DNA of 64,000 bases from Singulisphaera sp045290345 (GTDB taxonomy: Bacteria > Planctomycetota > Planctomycetia > Isosphaerales > Isosphaeraceae): positions 6,696,001 to 6,760,000 of the forward strand of contig NZ_CP155447.1 of assembly GCF_045290345.1 (NCBI RefSeq). The letters run 5' to 3'. This document shows positions 35,269 through 44,777 of the stretch, one piece after another (positions within the stretch are counted from its first letter, which is position 1; every line of letters starts with the position of its first letter). The translations under genes were made by a program, and so were the position numbers. A model generated the notes under the pieces. The model searched no databases. It saw only the letters and a program-made list of their open reading frames with translations, and was not told the origin of the DNA.

Positions 35269-35936
35269 TCGGGCCGCTGCGGGCGGCCTTCCACCGCCGA
35301 CTCCGCCGGCGGGCCGGGCACCTGGCCGCGCGGATCGCCCCGCACCTGTCGACGGGGGCGACGGTGCTCGACATCGGCTCGGGGACCGGCCACAACGCGG
35401 AGGCCCTGAGGACCCGGGGGGCGCGCACGTGCGCCGAGGCGGACGTGGTGGATTTCCACGTCGTCGGGGGCGGGCCCGTCCTATTCGACGGCACCCGGCT
35501 GCCGTTTGCCGATCGCGTCTTCGACGCGTGCCTCCTCGCCTTCGTGCTGAGCTATACCGACGACCCGGCGGCCCTGCTCCGCGAGGCGGGGCGGGTCGCC
35601 TCGCGCCGCGTCCTTGTCTTGCAGTCGAGCCCTCGGGGGCGGTCCGGGCGGATCGCGCTGCGGTTGCGGAGCTGGATCCAGGGGCGGGTCGCATTCCGGC
35701 TCTGCGCGACCCTCCGCCTGATCCCGCCCGCGCCAACGCCGCTCCACCCACGACGCCTGCTGTCGCGCGAGCGGGTCGGCGACCTTGCCGACGAGGCGGG
35801 GTTGAAGCTGGCACGGGTCGTCCCCGAGCCCGGTTTGCTAGGCCTGGTCAGCCGCGACCTGTTCGTCCTGGAAGGCCCGCTCCAGGGGCCCGGCCTCGCG
35901 TCCTCCACACCGCCAGCGGAGACGCAACGCCCATGA
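35265..35936 (+). CDS. class I SAM-dependent methyltransferase
   Basis: The 223-residue protein has the SAM-binding motif VLDIGSGTGHNAEAL near residues 35-50, an acidic second strand segment and the motif LPFADRVFDACLLAFVLSY of small-molecule methyltransferases of the UbiE/Methyltransf_11 group. GTG at 35265 overlaps the TGA of the deacetylase-like gene by four bases, and its own stop overlaps the next ATG the same way, so all three are translationally coupled. It presumably methylates a sugar or lipid intermediate made by the neighbours. Confidence 0.85.
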   Translation: MIGPLRAAFHRRLRRRAGHLAARIAPHLSTGATVLDIGSGTGHNAEALRTRGARTCAEADVVDFHVVGGGPVLFDGTRLPFADRVFDACLLAFVLSYTDDPAALLREAGRVASRRVLVLQSSPRGRSGRIALRLRSWIQGRVAFRLCATLRLIPPAPTPLHPRRLLSRERVGDLADEAGLKLARVVPEPGLLGLVSRDLFVLEGPLQGPGLASSTPPAETQRP

Positions 35937-37597
35937 AGCGGCCCCTGCCCCGGATCTCGGTGGTCATCCCCGCGAGGAACGAGGCGGCGCTGATTGCTTC
36001 GACCGTGGGGTCGGTCCTCCGGGCGCGCGACCGCTACCGCGAGGCAGGCCGCGACGGGGAGGCGGTGGAGGTCATCGTGGTCGACAACGCGAGCGACGAC
36101 GGCACGGCCGACGCCCTGGTCCAGCATACCGCCGAAGGTGGCGTGGTGGTGGCCACCTGCTCGCCCCGCGGCGCGGCCAGGGCGCGGAACCTCGGGGCGC
36201 GGCTGGCGAGCGGCCGGGTGCTGATCTTCCTCGACGCCGACACCTGGCTGCCGCCCTGGGCCCTCGTCCGGATCGCAGAGCTGGTCGAAGAGCAAGGATA
36301 CGAGGCGGGGATCACTCGCCTCGGCGCGCTCGACGGCGGCCGGCGGGCCCGATGCTGGTGGGCCTTCTGGAACGCCGTGCGGCGGCTCCCCCTGCCCCGG
36401 GCCAAGGCAATGCCGGCCTGCATGTTCTGCACCCGAGAAGCCTTCGAGGAGTTCGGGCCGTTCGACGAGCGCGTCGACATCGGCGAGGAGTGGCCAATCC
36501 TGGCTGGGCTCTACCGCGCCCGGCCCCGCCGATTCGTCTACGATCAAACCATCAGGGCACTCAGCTCGGGACGTCGCATGGAGCTCCAGCACTTCGGATA
36601 CACGCGGACCTTCGCCCGGTACGTCTGGGCGGTTCTGAGCTTCCGGGGCCGACTCGATTATCCCGACCATATCCGGCAGGCGCCGCGGGACTCGCTCCCC
36701 CGGCAAATGAAGGAGGGAGCGAGCCGAACCGTGCTGAGGACGACCGCCAACGGCGCACGGTCCTGGCCGGGCTTCGGACGGTGGCCGGCGTCGCTCGGCC
36801 CCTGGCTGGGCAAGCTCCGGATGCACGCGATCGAACCGCGCCAGACTTCGGGCCGGCCGCCGACGATCGCGAAACGTCGACGTTGGTTCGGACCGCTGCT
36901 GATCGGGCCCGGCAACCTGTACCTGCGCCTGCTGGGGTCGGGAGTGCGGGTCCTGCCCGGGGCGGAGTGGCGGGCCAGGGAGCGTGCGTTGCATCGCGCG
37001 CTCCACGGGATCGAACTGGAGACCGGCCCCTGGGGCTGGCTGATCCTTCCCCGATGGCCGGGGGTGGTGCTCGCCGATCACGCGCGGAGCCGGCTCGACC
37101 CAGCGCCGGCCCGCTTGCGGGGCCTGGGCGCCGCGGGCCGGGCATTGCGGGACCTGCATCGGGTCGAGATGCCGCGTGCCGATGGAGGGAGCGAACGCCT
37201 GAGTCACGGCGACGCGACGCTCCGCAACGTCCTGTTCGATCCCGGAACCGGCGAGGCTCGCTGGTTCGACTTCGACACGGCCCACGACCCGGACCTTGCT
37301 CCGGCCTGGCGCCACGGCGACGACCTGCGGGCCCTGGTTTACTCGGCCGTCGAGTCGTTCGCCGATGTGCCCGTCGCGGAGTTGCTCCTCACCGTCCGTG
37401 ATGCCTATACCGACCCGGGCCCCTGGGAGCAGCTCCGCGACCGACTGTCCCGGGGGGCACTACATCGATCGCCTCTGCACTTCGCCCAGGCGTGTCCGCC
37501 CGATGGGCGGAGGCGCGAGCTGGAATCGCTCTTGCTGGGATATGATTGGCCGTGTGAATCGCTTATGAAAGATGCTGATGATCAATCGACCGGATAA
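35933..37597 (+). CDS. family 2 glycosyltransferase fused to a kinase-like domain
   Basis: The 554-residue product has an N-terminal GT-A domain: ISVVIPARNEAALI, VVDNASDDGTADAL and the metal-binding DAD at 101-103 in FLDADTW; FDERVDIGEEWPI is the acceptor-side region. After a basic linker (about 250-310) comes a second domain of APH/RIO-type kinases, with SHGDATLRNVLFD (His425, Asp427, Asn432) and WFDFDTAHDPD as the metal motif. The usual Gly-rich loop is weak. The fusion suggests that a transferred sugar is phosphorylated by the same polypeptide or that the kinase handles a lipid carrier. ATG at 35933 overlaps the methyltransferase stop. Confidence 0.8.
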   Translation: MKRPLPRISVVIPARNEAALIASTVGSVLRARDRYREAGRDGEAVEVIVVDNASDDGTADALVQHTAEGGVVVATCSPRGAARARNLGARLASGRVLIFLDADTWLPPWALVRIAELVEEQGYEAGITRLGALDGGRRARCWWAFWNAVRRLPLPRAKAMPACMFCTREAFEEFGPFDERVDIGEEWPILAGLYRARPRRFVYDQTIRALSSGRRMELQHFGYTRTFARYVWAVLSFRGRLDYPDHIRQAPRDSLPRQMKEGASRTVLRTTANGARSWPGFGRWPASLGPWLGKLRMHAIEPRQTSGRPPTIAKRRRWFGPLLIGPGNLYLRLLGSGVRVLPGAEWRARERALHRALHGIELETGPWGWLILPRWPGVVLADHARSRLDPAPARLRGLGAAGRALRDLHRVEMPRADGGSERLSHGDATLRNVLFDPGTGEARWFDFDTAHDPDLAPAWRHGDDLRALVYSAVESFADVPVAELLLTVRDAYTDPGPWEQLRDRLSRGALHRSPLHFAQACPPDGRRRELESLLLGYDWPCESLMKDADDQSTG

Positions 37598-37858
37598 CAG
37601 GCCGTCGAATCTTGACCCCATCAGACTGTCGTAGCCCACACACGAAGGCTGGACGCAAGGGCGCATCGCCCCCAGCATGACCGTGACACCATAGAGTTGG
37701 CGGCCCGGAAATACGAGCTGGACCCCGGCGGAATTCCCAAGTCCATGCACGAGCCGCCGGGTTGGAGAAATGACAGAACTTTCCTCCGAAAGGGCTACGC
37801 GCAAAGGGAGGGATGATTCGCGTAGACAACCCTGGGGGAACCACTGGAGGGCGGCGGG

Positions 37859-40354
37859 TCATCGCATTTTCCCGCCCTTTGGTGAGGCGAGCAACACGCC
37901 TTTCGGCCACTCGGCGTTCTGGTCGATCCAGGCGCGGAGCCGAGCGACTTCGTCCGTCCGCAACGCCGGGAATCGCGTCCGCTCTGCCTTGGGCGGCATC
38001 TCCTCATCGGGCACGTTGCCGGACACATAATCGATCAAGGGACTCTCCTCGCTGCGCCCGGGGACGATGGCCGCCTCCCCGGAGGCCCCTCCTTTCAAGA
38101 TCGCCTCCCGGCCATCGACGCGGAACTGGCCACGCGGCTTTTCACCGCTGTGACTGCCGACACATGAGCGTTCCAGGAGCGGCTTGATCTGTTGCGCGAA
38201 ATCGATCTTCCGCTCACCCTGCGGCGTGCGAACCGTGGTCGGCTGTTGCGTGACGGCGAGTTGGCCCGGGGCGGCCCCGACCGGCGCGGCGTACGTCAGG
38301 GCAAGGACCGCCCAGCTCGTCGCCGCCGCCGAGATCCATGAGTCACGGTGGTACGGGAAGCCGCTCTTCATCGTCGGCTGGAAGGGAAAGGCCCGCCGGG
38401 CCACGTGCCAGGTCCCGTCCTCCTCCTGCGTCTCCAGCAGGAACCGCAGCCCGCGCCGCCACGCCGGGTCGGCCATCGGATCCTTCAGGAATTGTGCGAG
38501 GGCGTAGAGAGCCTCGCCCGTCGCGTAGGCGTCGCTCTCGAGCGTCGAAAATTGGGCCCAGCCGCCATCCTTTCGTTGTTGATGCAGGAGCGATTCGATC
38601 AGGGCGGTCATCGTCTTGGCCGGCTCGCCCGCCCAGTGCAGGCCGAGCAGTTGGAAGCTCGCTTCCTCAATCCTCTGCGGTTTAGCCATCCAGAGCCACC
38701 GCCGCGCGTGCTCGATGCTGGCCGCGAACTCCTCCTTGCGGCCCTCCCAGCCGTAAGAATTCAGCCCATGGATCGCCAACGCCGTGGCCGTGACGTCGCT
38801 CGACTCGATCGGAGGTCGCGGGATGCTGGTGATCCAGCGGCCGTCCGACGCCTGAATCGTGACCAGGTGATGAGCGACGCCGTCAGTCAAGGCGCTCGGC
38901 GGGACCCGCTCGGCGGCCAAACCAAGCAACTCGTAGCCAAAACCGTGTGCGGCGTCCGGATGAAAGATAGTCTGGGCGATCAACTCGCGATTGTCGTACC
39001 GACTTTTATTAGTGACGACCGCGTTGATCAGTTCCCTGGCGGCCTCCTGGTCGATGTGGATGGATCGGTTGCGGGCGTGCCCCACGGCGACCATCGGCAA
39101 GTACTGCTGGTGACACGAGATGCAGTCTTGCTTGCTGACGTGCCTGAGAAACGCCGCTCGCGAGCTGGCCGCGGTCGCTTGCAACGCCATCAACGCCTTC
39201 TCGGCAGCGGCGATCACCGTCGCGTCGTCGAGTTTCTCAGGGAGCGAGCGATGCGGCGTAACCACGTTCTCCGACCGCGGTGGCTCCTGGGCGCCGGCGG
39301 CCGCGAGCGCCTCGACGATCGCCGAGTGGCCACGTCTCTCGGCGATCAACCGTGGGGTCTGCGGCACCATTCTGAACGCCTCCACGGGTTCGCCCCCCGC
39401 GGCGTTCGGATCGGCCCCGCTGGTCAGGAGCAGCTTGACCAGGTCGGGGCGGAGCCTCTCGCTCCCCGCCGCCCAGTGCAAGGGGGTGAAGTCCGCAAAT
39501 GCGTCCCGGGCGTCGACCTTCGCGCCGCGGTCGATCAGGATTTTGGCCGCCTCGAGGCTGTCGTTCCAGCACGCTTGCGATAATGGGCTGCCGTAAGACG
39601 TCTCCTGATTCGGATCGGCCCCGCGGTCGAGCAGGAGGCGAACCATCGGCAGATTGTTATAATAGGCGGCCCACATCAGCGGTGTCCGATAACCGGCTGC
39701 GCGCGTCGCGGTCCTCGAATGATTGGTCTCCGGGAAATCGCCGGCCTTCGCACCGGCGTCCAGCAGCAATCGCACCGTCTCCAGGTCGCCGCTCGCCGCT
39801 CCTGCCATGATCGGGCTGATCCCGGCCTCGTTGCGCTCCGCGGCACTGGCCCCGCGCTCGAGCAGCAACCGGACCGTCCGCGAATTGCCGGCACGGCGGA
39901 CGGCCAGGAGCAGCGGCGTGTTGCCGAGGTCGGCCGTCCGCACCCCGACCTTCGCGCCGGCGTCGACAAGCAAGCGGACCTTCTCGTAGTTCGTCGCGGC
40001 CCGGATCAGCGCTGTGACGCCGGACCGGTTCGCCGCGTTCGGATCGGCTCCCCTCTCCAGCAGGAGCGTGACGCATCGCGGACTCGCATAGAACGAGGCG
40101 AGAATCAGCGGCGTGTTGCCCTCCGCGTCGCGGGTATCCACGTCCGCGCCGGCCTCGATCAGCTTGCCGACGGCGGTTGCGTCCGCGTCCCGGATCGCCG
40201 CGAACAGCTCGGGCGCGATCGGCCTGGCTCCGGGAGCGTCACCGGCGCAAACCGTTCGAGGCGAAAACAGGAGGAGTAAGGAGAGACCCGCGAACAGAAG
40301 GACTGCGGTCCCCAGGTCCGGCACACGTTTTCCGCAACTTTTCCGACCAAGCAT
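37859..40354 (-). CDS. ankyrin repeat - alpha/alpha toroid - c-heme fusion, exported
   Basis: From ATG 40354 the product has 831 residues and a signal peptide (VPDLGTAVLLFAGLSLLLLF then VCAGD). Residues about 45-350 form eight or so ankyrin repeats (GADVDTRDAEGNTPLILAS and variants). CISCH at 411-415 is a heme site, followed by a toroid of squalene-cyclase-like repeats (DGRWITSIPRPP, KDGGWAQFSTLES, DGTWHVARRAF). The C-terminal planctomycete cytochrome c domain (about 715-815) should bind a second heme, but its motif is CVGSH (Cys731, Ser734, His735) instead of CxxCH. Exported redox or scaffold protein; substrate unknown. A longer N-terminal reading to 40543 is possible but would bury the signal peptide. 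Confidence 0.85.
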   Translation of the reverse strand: MLGRKSCGKRVPDLGTAVLLFAGLSLLLLFSPRTVCAGDAPGARPIAPELFAAIRDADATAVGKLIEAGADVDTRDAEGNTPLILASFYASPRCVTLLLERGADPNAANRSGVTALIRAATNYEKVRLLVDAGAKVGVRTADLGNTPLLLAVRRAGNSRTVRLLLERGASAAERNEAGISPIMAGAASGDLETVRLLLDAGAKAGDFPETNHSRTATRAAGYRTPLMWAAYYNNLPMVRLLLDRGADPNQETSYGSPLSQACWNDSLEAAKILIDRGAKVDARDAFADFTPLHWAAGSERLRPDLVKLLLTSGADPNAAGGEPVEAFRMVPQTPRLIAERRGHSAIVEALAAAGAQEPPRSENVVTPHRSLPEKLDDATVIAAAEKALMALQATAASSRAAFLRHVSKQDCISCHQQYLPMVAVGHARNRSIHIDQEAARELINAVVTNKSRYDNRELIAQTIFHPDAAHGFGYELLGLAAERVPPSALTDGVAHHLVTIQASDGRWITSIPRPPIESSDVTATALAIHGLNSYGWEGRKEEFAASIEHARRWLWMAKPQRIEEASFQLLGLHWAGEPAKTMTALIESLLHQQRKDGGWAQFSTLESDAYATGEALYALAQFLKDPMADPAWRRGLRFLLETQEEDGTWHVARRAFPFQPTMKSGFPYHRDSWISAAATSWAVLALTYAAPVGAAPGQLAVTQQPTTVRTPQGERKIDFAQQIKPLLERSCVGSHSGEKPRGQFRVDGREAILKGGASGEAAIVPGRSEESPLIDYVSGNVPDEEMPPKAERTRFPALRTDEVARLRAWIDQNAEWPKGVLLASPKGGKMR

Positions 40355-40746
40355 CGAATCGCTCCAATTTTCCAGGATTGGGAAACGACCGGCTTGAGCT
40401 GCCGTGTCTTCGCCCGCGGTGGAAAGTCGCCGGCCGTCGGGCACAAGGCCTTTTCCCGACTCGCGGGGATCCCGATCCCGATGCGAGCCGACATTCTTCG
40501 GAAACATATTAATTCTCCATAACGCAGAATCACGCCCAAGCATGACGACTCGGAGCCGGCCTCTCGCCGCGTCACCAGCTTTCCAGGCCCCGCCAACTGG
40601 CTGGGAGGCCGGGTGAAGGCGAGTACGGGATGCCCCGAATCACATCATCGCTTAAAAATGCTTGTTTGCGCACATAATTACAATCACAGATTTCCATGCA
40701 TATGCGACTCCTCTGAGGTCCTCGCCCCATCCTCCCTACCCTGTTC
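40355..40746. other. leader region upstream of the ankyrin gene
   Basis: No gene is seen. An AT-rich patch at about 40640-40700 (with AAAAATGC and ATAATTACAATC) may hold the promoter of the ankyrin gene. Confidence 0.4.
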
Positions 40747-41673
40747 CTAAGCCAGGGCAGCCAGGATCGCCGCAAGTTGTTCGGGTTGCGAGGCGAACGG
40801 CGAATGGCCGGCGTCGAGCGTCTTCACCTCGAAGCGATTCTCGGGGGTGAACGCGTCCGCCTCGCGGATCATGCGGTCCTGAAGGGCGATTGGGATAACG
40901 TTGTCTAACGTGCAACGGATGAACGTGCGGTGCACACGTCCCCAGCGGTCACGGGTGCCCCGCGCATCGGTGATCATCGGGAGCAGCGGATCATCGGAGG
41001 TCAGGGAATGCGCGAAGGGCGCGAATGCTTGCGCGGGAAGATCGTTGTAGAGGGTTTGCCGGATTTCCTCGATGAAGGCGGGATTGCATGAGCGCGAGTT
41101 GATACGAAAGGCACCGATCCGCTTCGGGTCGCCGAGCAAGAGGCCCTTGAATCGCGATCTGGCATTCTCCGGCAGAGTGGCGTATCCCAGAACGCTCGGC
41201 AGGCGAACCGGGCAATAGGCGGTCAGATAGACCAGGCGATGGATGAGTCCGGGGATGGCCTCGGCCGCTCGGGTGATGGCGAGGCCGCCCAAGCTGTGGC
41301 CGACCACAGTCAACGGGCCGCATTGGGCCAGGCCCCGGGCGGCCGTCACGACGGCGGCGACGTAGTCATTGAGGGATACGTCCTTCAGTGGTGAGGGCTC
41401 GGTTGCCAGAGCGGCCAGATCCTGGCGGAGATAGGCCTCCGGGAACTTCGCCTTCAGCCCGTGCCCAGGCAGGTCGGTGGCGAGGACACGGCTGCCCTTG
41501 CCGGCGAGGATCGCGGAGACCGCATCCCAATGAATGGCCGAGTGCCAGGACCCGTGGACCAGGAGGAACGTCCCCTGATCCTTGCCCCGCTGGGGGGATG
41601 CCCCGCTTGTCGCGGCTGCGAATGTTCCGCCCCACGCCAGGAGCGAGGCGACCTGAAATCTACGGCGACTCAT
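40747..41673 (-). CDS. alpha/beta hydrolase, exported
   Basis: The 308-residue product begins MSRRRFQVASLLAW, a twin-arginine-like signal ending near SGA, and continues with the hydrolase fold: oxyanion segment LLVHGSWHSAIHW, nucleophile elbow VVGHSLGG (Ser), and catalytic His in DAGHSPFAS near the C-terminus. It resembles the salicylate esterase/methylesterase-like branch (LVHGxWHxxxxW). The acid residue is probably the Asp in CTLDNVIPI or nearby. No operon partner is obvious; the AraC regulator lies 440 bases upstream on the same strand. Confidence 0.88.
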   Translation of the reverse strand: MSRRRFQVASLLAWGGTFAAATSGASPQRGKDQGTFLLVHGSWHSAIHWDAVSAILAGKGSRVLATDLPGHGLKAKFPEAYLRQDLAALATEPSPLKDVSLNDYVAAVVTAARGLAQCGPLTVVGHSLGGLAITRAAEAIPGLIHRLVYLTAYCPVRLPSVLGYATLPENARSRFKGLLLGDPKRIGAFRINSRSCNPAFIEEIRQTLYNDLPAQAFAPFAHSLTSDDPLLPMITDARGTRDRWGRVHRTFIRCTLDNVIPIALQDRMIREADAFTPENRFEVKTLDAGHSPFASQPEQLAAILAALA

Positions 41674-42112
41674 AACATGTACTCGTCGACCATGCGTCGC
41701 CCCGCAATTGCTAAACATTCGCCGTTCTACTGACGCGAAATCATTGCCAGATGTCGTATCCATCTCCGTACTCCTTCTCCCGGGCAGGGCCCGATTCATA
41801 ATGATCGATGCACAACCTCACTCGCTTCTGCCAGAATCCCGCCGGCTCGCTCTACGGCCGCCGCGACGCCGGCAATCTCACCGCTCGAAGCGGCCTGGGC
41901 GGCGAGCCACTCGCTGAGGTACCGCTCGTGCGTGCCGGTCCGCCAAGCCAGCTCGTGCGAGGTGACCGGGCCGACCTCGGCGAGGGTCTCCTACCGGGCG
42001 GGCCTTCTCTCTGTCAATTGGCGTTGTGAAAGGCGATCCCGATGGGGAATGATAAGGCTGGGGTCGTCCGGAGAATTGAAGGAATCTGCGGGCGTGCTTC
42101 GTCTCATGTGAG
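41674..42112. other. intergenic region with methyltransferase relic
   Basis: It is occupied partly by a methyltransferase N-terminal fragment (41801-41995). Otherwise nothing is seen. Confidence 0.5.
41801..41995 (-). pseudogene. SAM methyltransferase N-terminal (winged-helix) fragment
   Basis: The minus-strand frame reads TLAEVGPVTSHELAWRTGTH then ERYLSEWLAAQAASSG. This is the N-terminal dimerisation/winged-helix part of a class I methyltransferase, where GPxTSxELAxRTGxxERYxxEWLxAQAA is a strong pattern. A stop follows after about 30 unrelated codons; the SAM-binding domain is absent. Confidence 0.6.
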
Positions 42113-43024
42113 TCAACGGAACCGGCCGGGGGTGACGCCCACGAGCCGCTTGAAGTGACGGGCGAGGTGGGCCTCGTCCGCGAAGCCAACACGGGCGGCG
42201 AGCGCCGCCAAGCTGAGGCCGCCACGCCGTTGCAGCAATCCCTTCGCTCGTTCGACGCGGCGAGCGATGACGAACTGGTGCGGCGGCAGCCCGGTCGCCG
42301 CCTTGAACTGGCGGGCGAAGTGAGCGGGGCTGAGGTGAGCGAAGGCGGCCATCTGCTCCAGGCTCGGACCGGTTTCGAGATGGCCTTCAATGTACTCGAC
42401 GACGGCCCGGAGCTTCGCCGGCGGGAACTCACCGTCCCTCCTGCGCTGGCGGCGGCGCGACTCCGAGACGTACCGGACCAGCTGGACGGCCAGGTCGTTG
42501 GCCAGCGACTCGGCGGCCTGCCGCCCCCCGGCAGCGCCGGACATCAGCTCGGCATCGACGGCCCGCATCGCGGCGCCGAGTGAAGGAATGGCCCGGAAGT
42601 CGAGCGGCGGCAAGTCCCACCGCGCGGGGTCGAGGTCGAACGACGCGGCGACCCGCGCCACCAGCCCGGGATCCAGGAAGACGTTGAGCGAATCCCGCAG
42701 CCCGATCATGCGGCACCGGTACGAGCGGCCTGCCGGCACGACCGCGACCGAGCCGGCGGGAGGCGGTTGGTGCCGGCTCACCCCCGCGTACCACATCTCC
42801 AACTCGTCCGGGGTGTGGTGGAACATGACGAGCGCATGGTGGGTCATGGCGGGCCGGACGAGCTCGAAGGCGGACGCTCTCCGATACCTGACCGCTTCCA
42901 GGGCGACCCACCCGAGCCGCTCGCTCTCGGCTGACGGTTCGAACGGAATTTGCTTGCGAAAAACATGCGGCCTGAGCGGTTCGCCGGCCGCTGGTTGCTC
43001 CTGGCGCATCACCAGCGTCTCCAC
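42113..43024 (-). CDS. AraC-family transcriptional regulator
   Basis: The 303-residue protein has an N-terminal cupin-like sensor (about 1-190, with PPPAGSVAVVPAGRSYRCRM) and two C-terminal HTH motifs (LEQMAAFAHLSPAHFARQFKA and LAALAARVGFADEAHLARHFK), ending in the AraC consensus VGVTPGRFR. It lies between a hydrolase gene and an MDR oxidoreductase gene, all minus strand; it may regulate one of them, but no operator was identified. Confidence 0.92.
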   Translation of the reverse strand: METLVMRQEQPAAGEPLRPHVFRKQIPFEPSAESERLGWVALEAVRYRRASAFELVRPAMTHHALVMFHHTPDELEMWYAGVSRHQPPPAGSVAVVPAGRSYRCRMIGLRDSLNVFLDPGLVARVAASFDLDPARWDLPPLDFRAIPSLGAAMRAVDAELMSGAAGGRQAAESLANDLAVQLVRYVSESRRRQRRRDGEFPPAKLRAVVEYIEGHLETGPSLEQMAAFAHLSPAHFARQFKAATGLPPHQFVIARRVERAKGLLQRRGGLSLAALAARVGFADEAHLARHFKRLVGVTPGRFR

Positions 43025-43269
43025 ATAGGATCCTCCACGCGACTCTTCGACTCCTGATGGTCATGCGTAAATGGCGGGAAGAAGCCTCCATCGTTCCGCT
43101 CGGGAGTGGGCATGTTCTCGCACCTTGCATCAGACGGAACTGGAGAGACGTCCCACCCCGTCGGAGCAGACGGCAAACGCAAGGAATATCCGATTCATGG
43201 CTGACTCTCACAAATGGGTGGAATGAGCGTATTCCCAAGGCAGAGCGATTGTACGGCCGGCCGAATCCC

Positions 43270-44217
43270 TCAGGGGGTCGCCTCGGAATCGTCGACTCGG
43301 AGGACGATCTTCCCCCGGACGTGACCGGCCTGCCCCCGCTCGAACGCTTCACGCGCCCGGGCCAGCGGCAGGACCGCGTTCAGCACAGGCCGGATCTGGC
43401 CGGCGTCGATCAGCTCCCCAATCTCGACGAGTTGCGCCCGGCTCGGCTCCACAATGAAGAAGATCCCGCGGGTCCCGGCGTCTCGGGCTGGCCTGGGAGG
43501 TGGTGGGGCCGCGACGGAGACGAGTGTCCCGCCGCGCCGGAGGACGTTCCAGGAGCGTTCCAATGTGTCCCCGCCGATCGTATCCAGCACGACGTCCACG
43601 TCGCGGAGCACCTCTTCGAACCGGGCCGTCCGGTAGTCGATCACCGTCTCGACACCCAGCTCGCGTAAGAACTCGTGGTGGCGGGCCGAGGCTGTCGCGC
43701 TGACGTGGGCTCCCCGCCAGCGGGCGAGTTGGACGGCGAACACGCCGACGCCCCCGGCGGCGCCGTGGATCAAGACCCGCTGCCCCGCCGAGAGACCGGC
43801 GTGGGTGAAGAGCGCCTGCCAGGCGGTGAGTGCCGAGATGGGGACCGCAGCCGCGTGGACGTGGTCGAGGGTCCGTGGCTTGGGTGCCAGGTCCCCGGCC
43901 CGTACGACGGCGTACTCCGCGGCGCTCCCATCGCGCGGGAATGCGATCAGCCCATAAACGGCGTCCCCGAGGGAAACATCCGAAACATCGGGGCCGAGCG
44001 CCTCCACCACGCCGGAGACGTCGTGGCCCGGAATGGTCGGGAGACGTTCATGCCCGTCGGGAGTCTGATAGGTCTCCGACCAGGTCAGTTCCGTGGGCGT
44101 GACGCCAGCGGCGTACACGCGGAGGAGTGCTTCGCCTGCCGCCGGTTCGGGGAGCGGTGCGTCCTCATAGACCAGCCGTTCCGGACCACCGCGGGCATGT
44201 AACCGTATTGCTCTCAT
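43270..44217 (-). CDS. NADP-dependent MDR oxidoreductase (quinone reductase-like)
   Basis: The 315-residue protein is a zinc-independent medium-chain dehydrogenase. It has the GroES-like N-terminal domain (GHDVSGVVEALG), the nucleotide-binding motif HGAAGGVGVFAVQLAR near residues 148-163 and the GxDxV..SWNVLRRGGTLVSVA region. It lacks the catalytic-zinc cysteine and structural-zinc cysteines. It most likely reduces quinones or enones with NADPH. It is a single gene downstream of palindromic repeats. Confidence 0.92.
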   Translation of the reverse strand: MRAIRLHARGGPERLVYEDAPLPEPAAGEALLRVYAAGVTPTELTWSETYQTPDGHERLPTIPGHDVSGVVEALGPDVSDVSLGDAVYGLIAFPRDGSAAEYAVVRAGDLAPKPRTLDHVHAAAVPISALTAWQALFTHAGLSAGQRVLIHGAAGGVGVFAVQLARWRGAHVSATASARHHEFLRELGVETVIDYRTARFEEVLRDVDVVLDTIGGDTLERSWNVLRRGGTLVSVAAPPPPRPARDAGTRGIFFIVEPSRAQLVEIGELIDAGQIRPVLNAVLPLARAREAFERGQAGHVRGKIVLRVDDSEATP

Positions 44218-44777
44218 AACAACTCCTTTCTGGGCCGCTCGGTCGCGTTGATGGGTCTGGAAGTCGTCGAGGTCTCCACCCTCAATGAGCGAGAACTAGG
44301 TTCTTCCCCACCGCAACAGGGGGAAAGGAATCGGAGTCATCTCCTTTCCTTCCCGCCTGGAGGGCGGGGAGTTTGCGCGGCGGCGTCGATGATCGTGTTC
44401 CACAGCACGTTCGCGTCTCGCTCGGGACCGACTTCTCACGCCGACAACATCAACAAGTACGAACTAGATCGGTTTGCGGATGCGTTGCGCACGGTGGTTG
44501 GTCTCAAGACTCAGGAGCACGTGTGGAAACGGGGACTGGCTCCGGAGCGCAGCGGAGGTGCCTGTCCCCCTTTCCGCCGAGGCCGCCCGTGACGGCCCGG
44601 AAAACGGGGACAGGCACCCGGCCGCCAGGTCGTCCGGAAAAGCCGAGCATCGAGCGGGCCGGGAGCCAGTCCCCGTTTTCCTCCACCGTGCGCAATGCGA
44701 TCGTTAACCGCTCTAGCCCCCTACCCCGAGGTCCGCGGGGTGGTCGGTCTCGCTGGGGCGATGAGGGGTCGAACCGC
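44218..44777. other. intergenic region dominated by a nested palindrome
   Basis: The palindrome at 44480-44700 fills the centre. Left of it, 44390-44510 reads like a coding fragment (NINKYELDRFADALRTVVGL) of unknown origin. The rest shows nothing. Confidence 0.55.
44480..44700. repeat. nested REP-like palindrome
   Basis: The outer arms are TGCGTTGCGCACGGTGG (44480-44497) and its complement at 44683-44700. The middle arms are GGAAACGGGGACTGGCTCC (44525-44543) and its complement at 44662-44681. The inner arms are GGTGCCTGTCCCCCTTTCCG (44557-44576) and CGGAAAACGGGGACAGGCACC (44598-44618). It would fold into a long cruciform. Confidence 0.85.
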
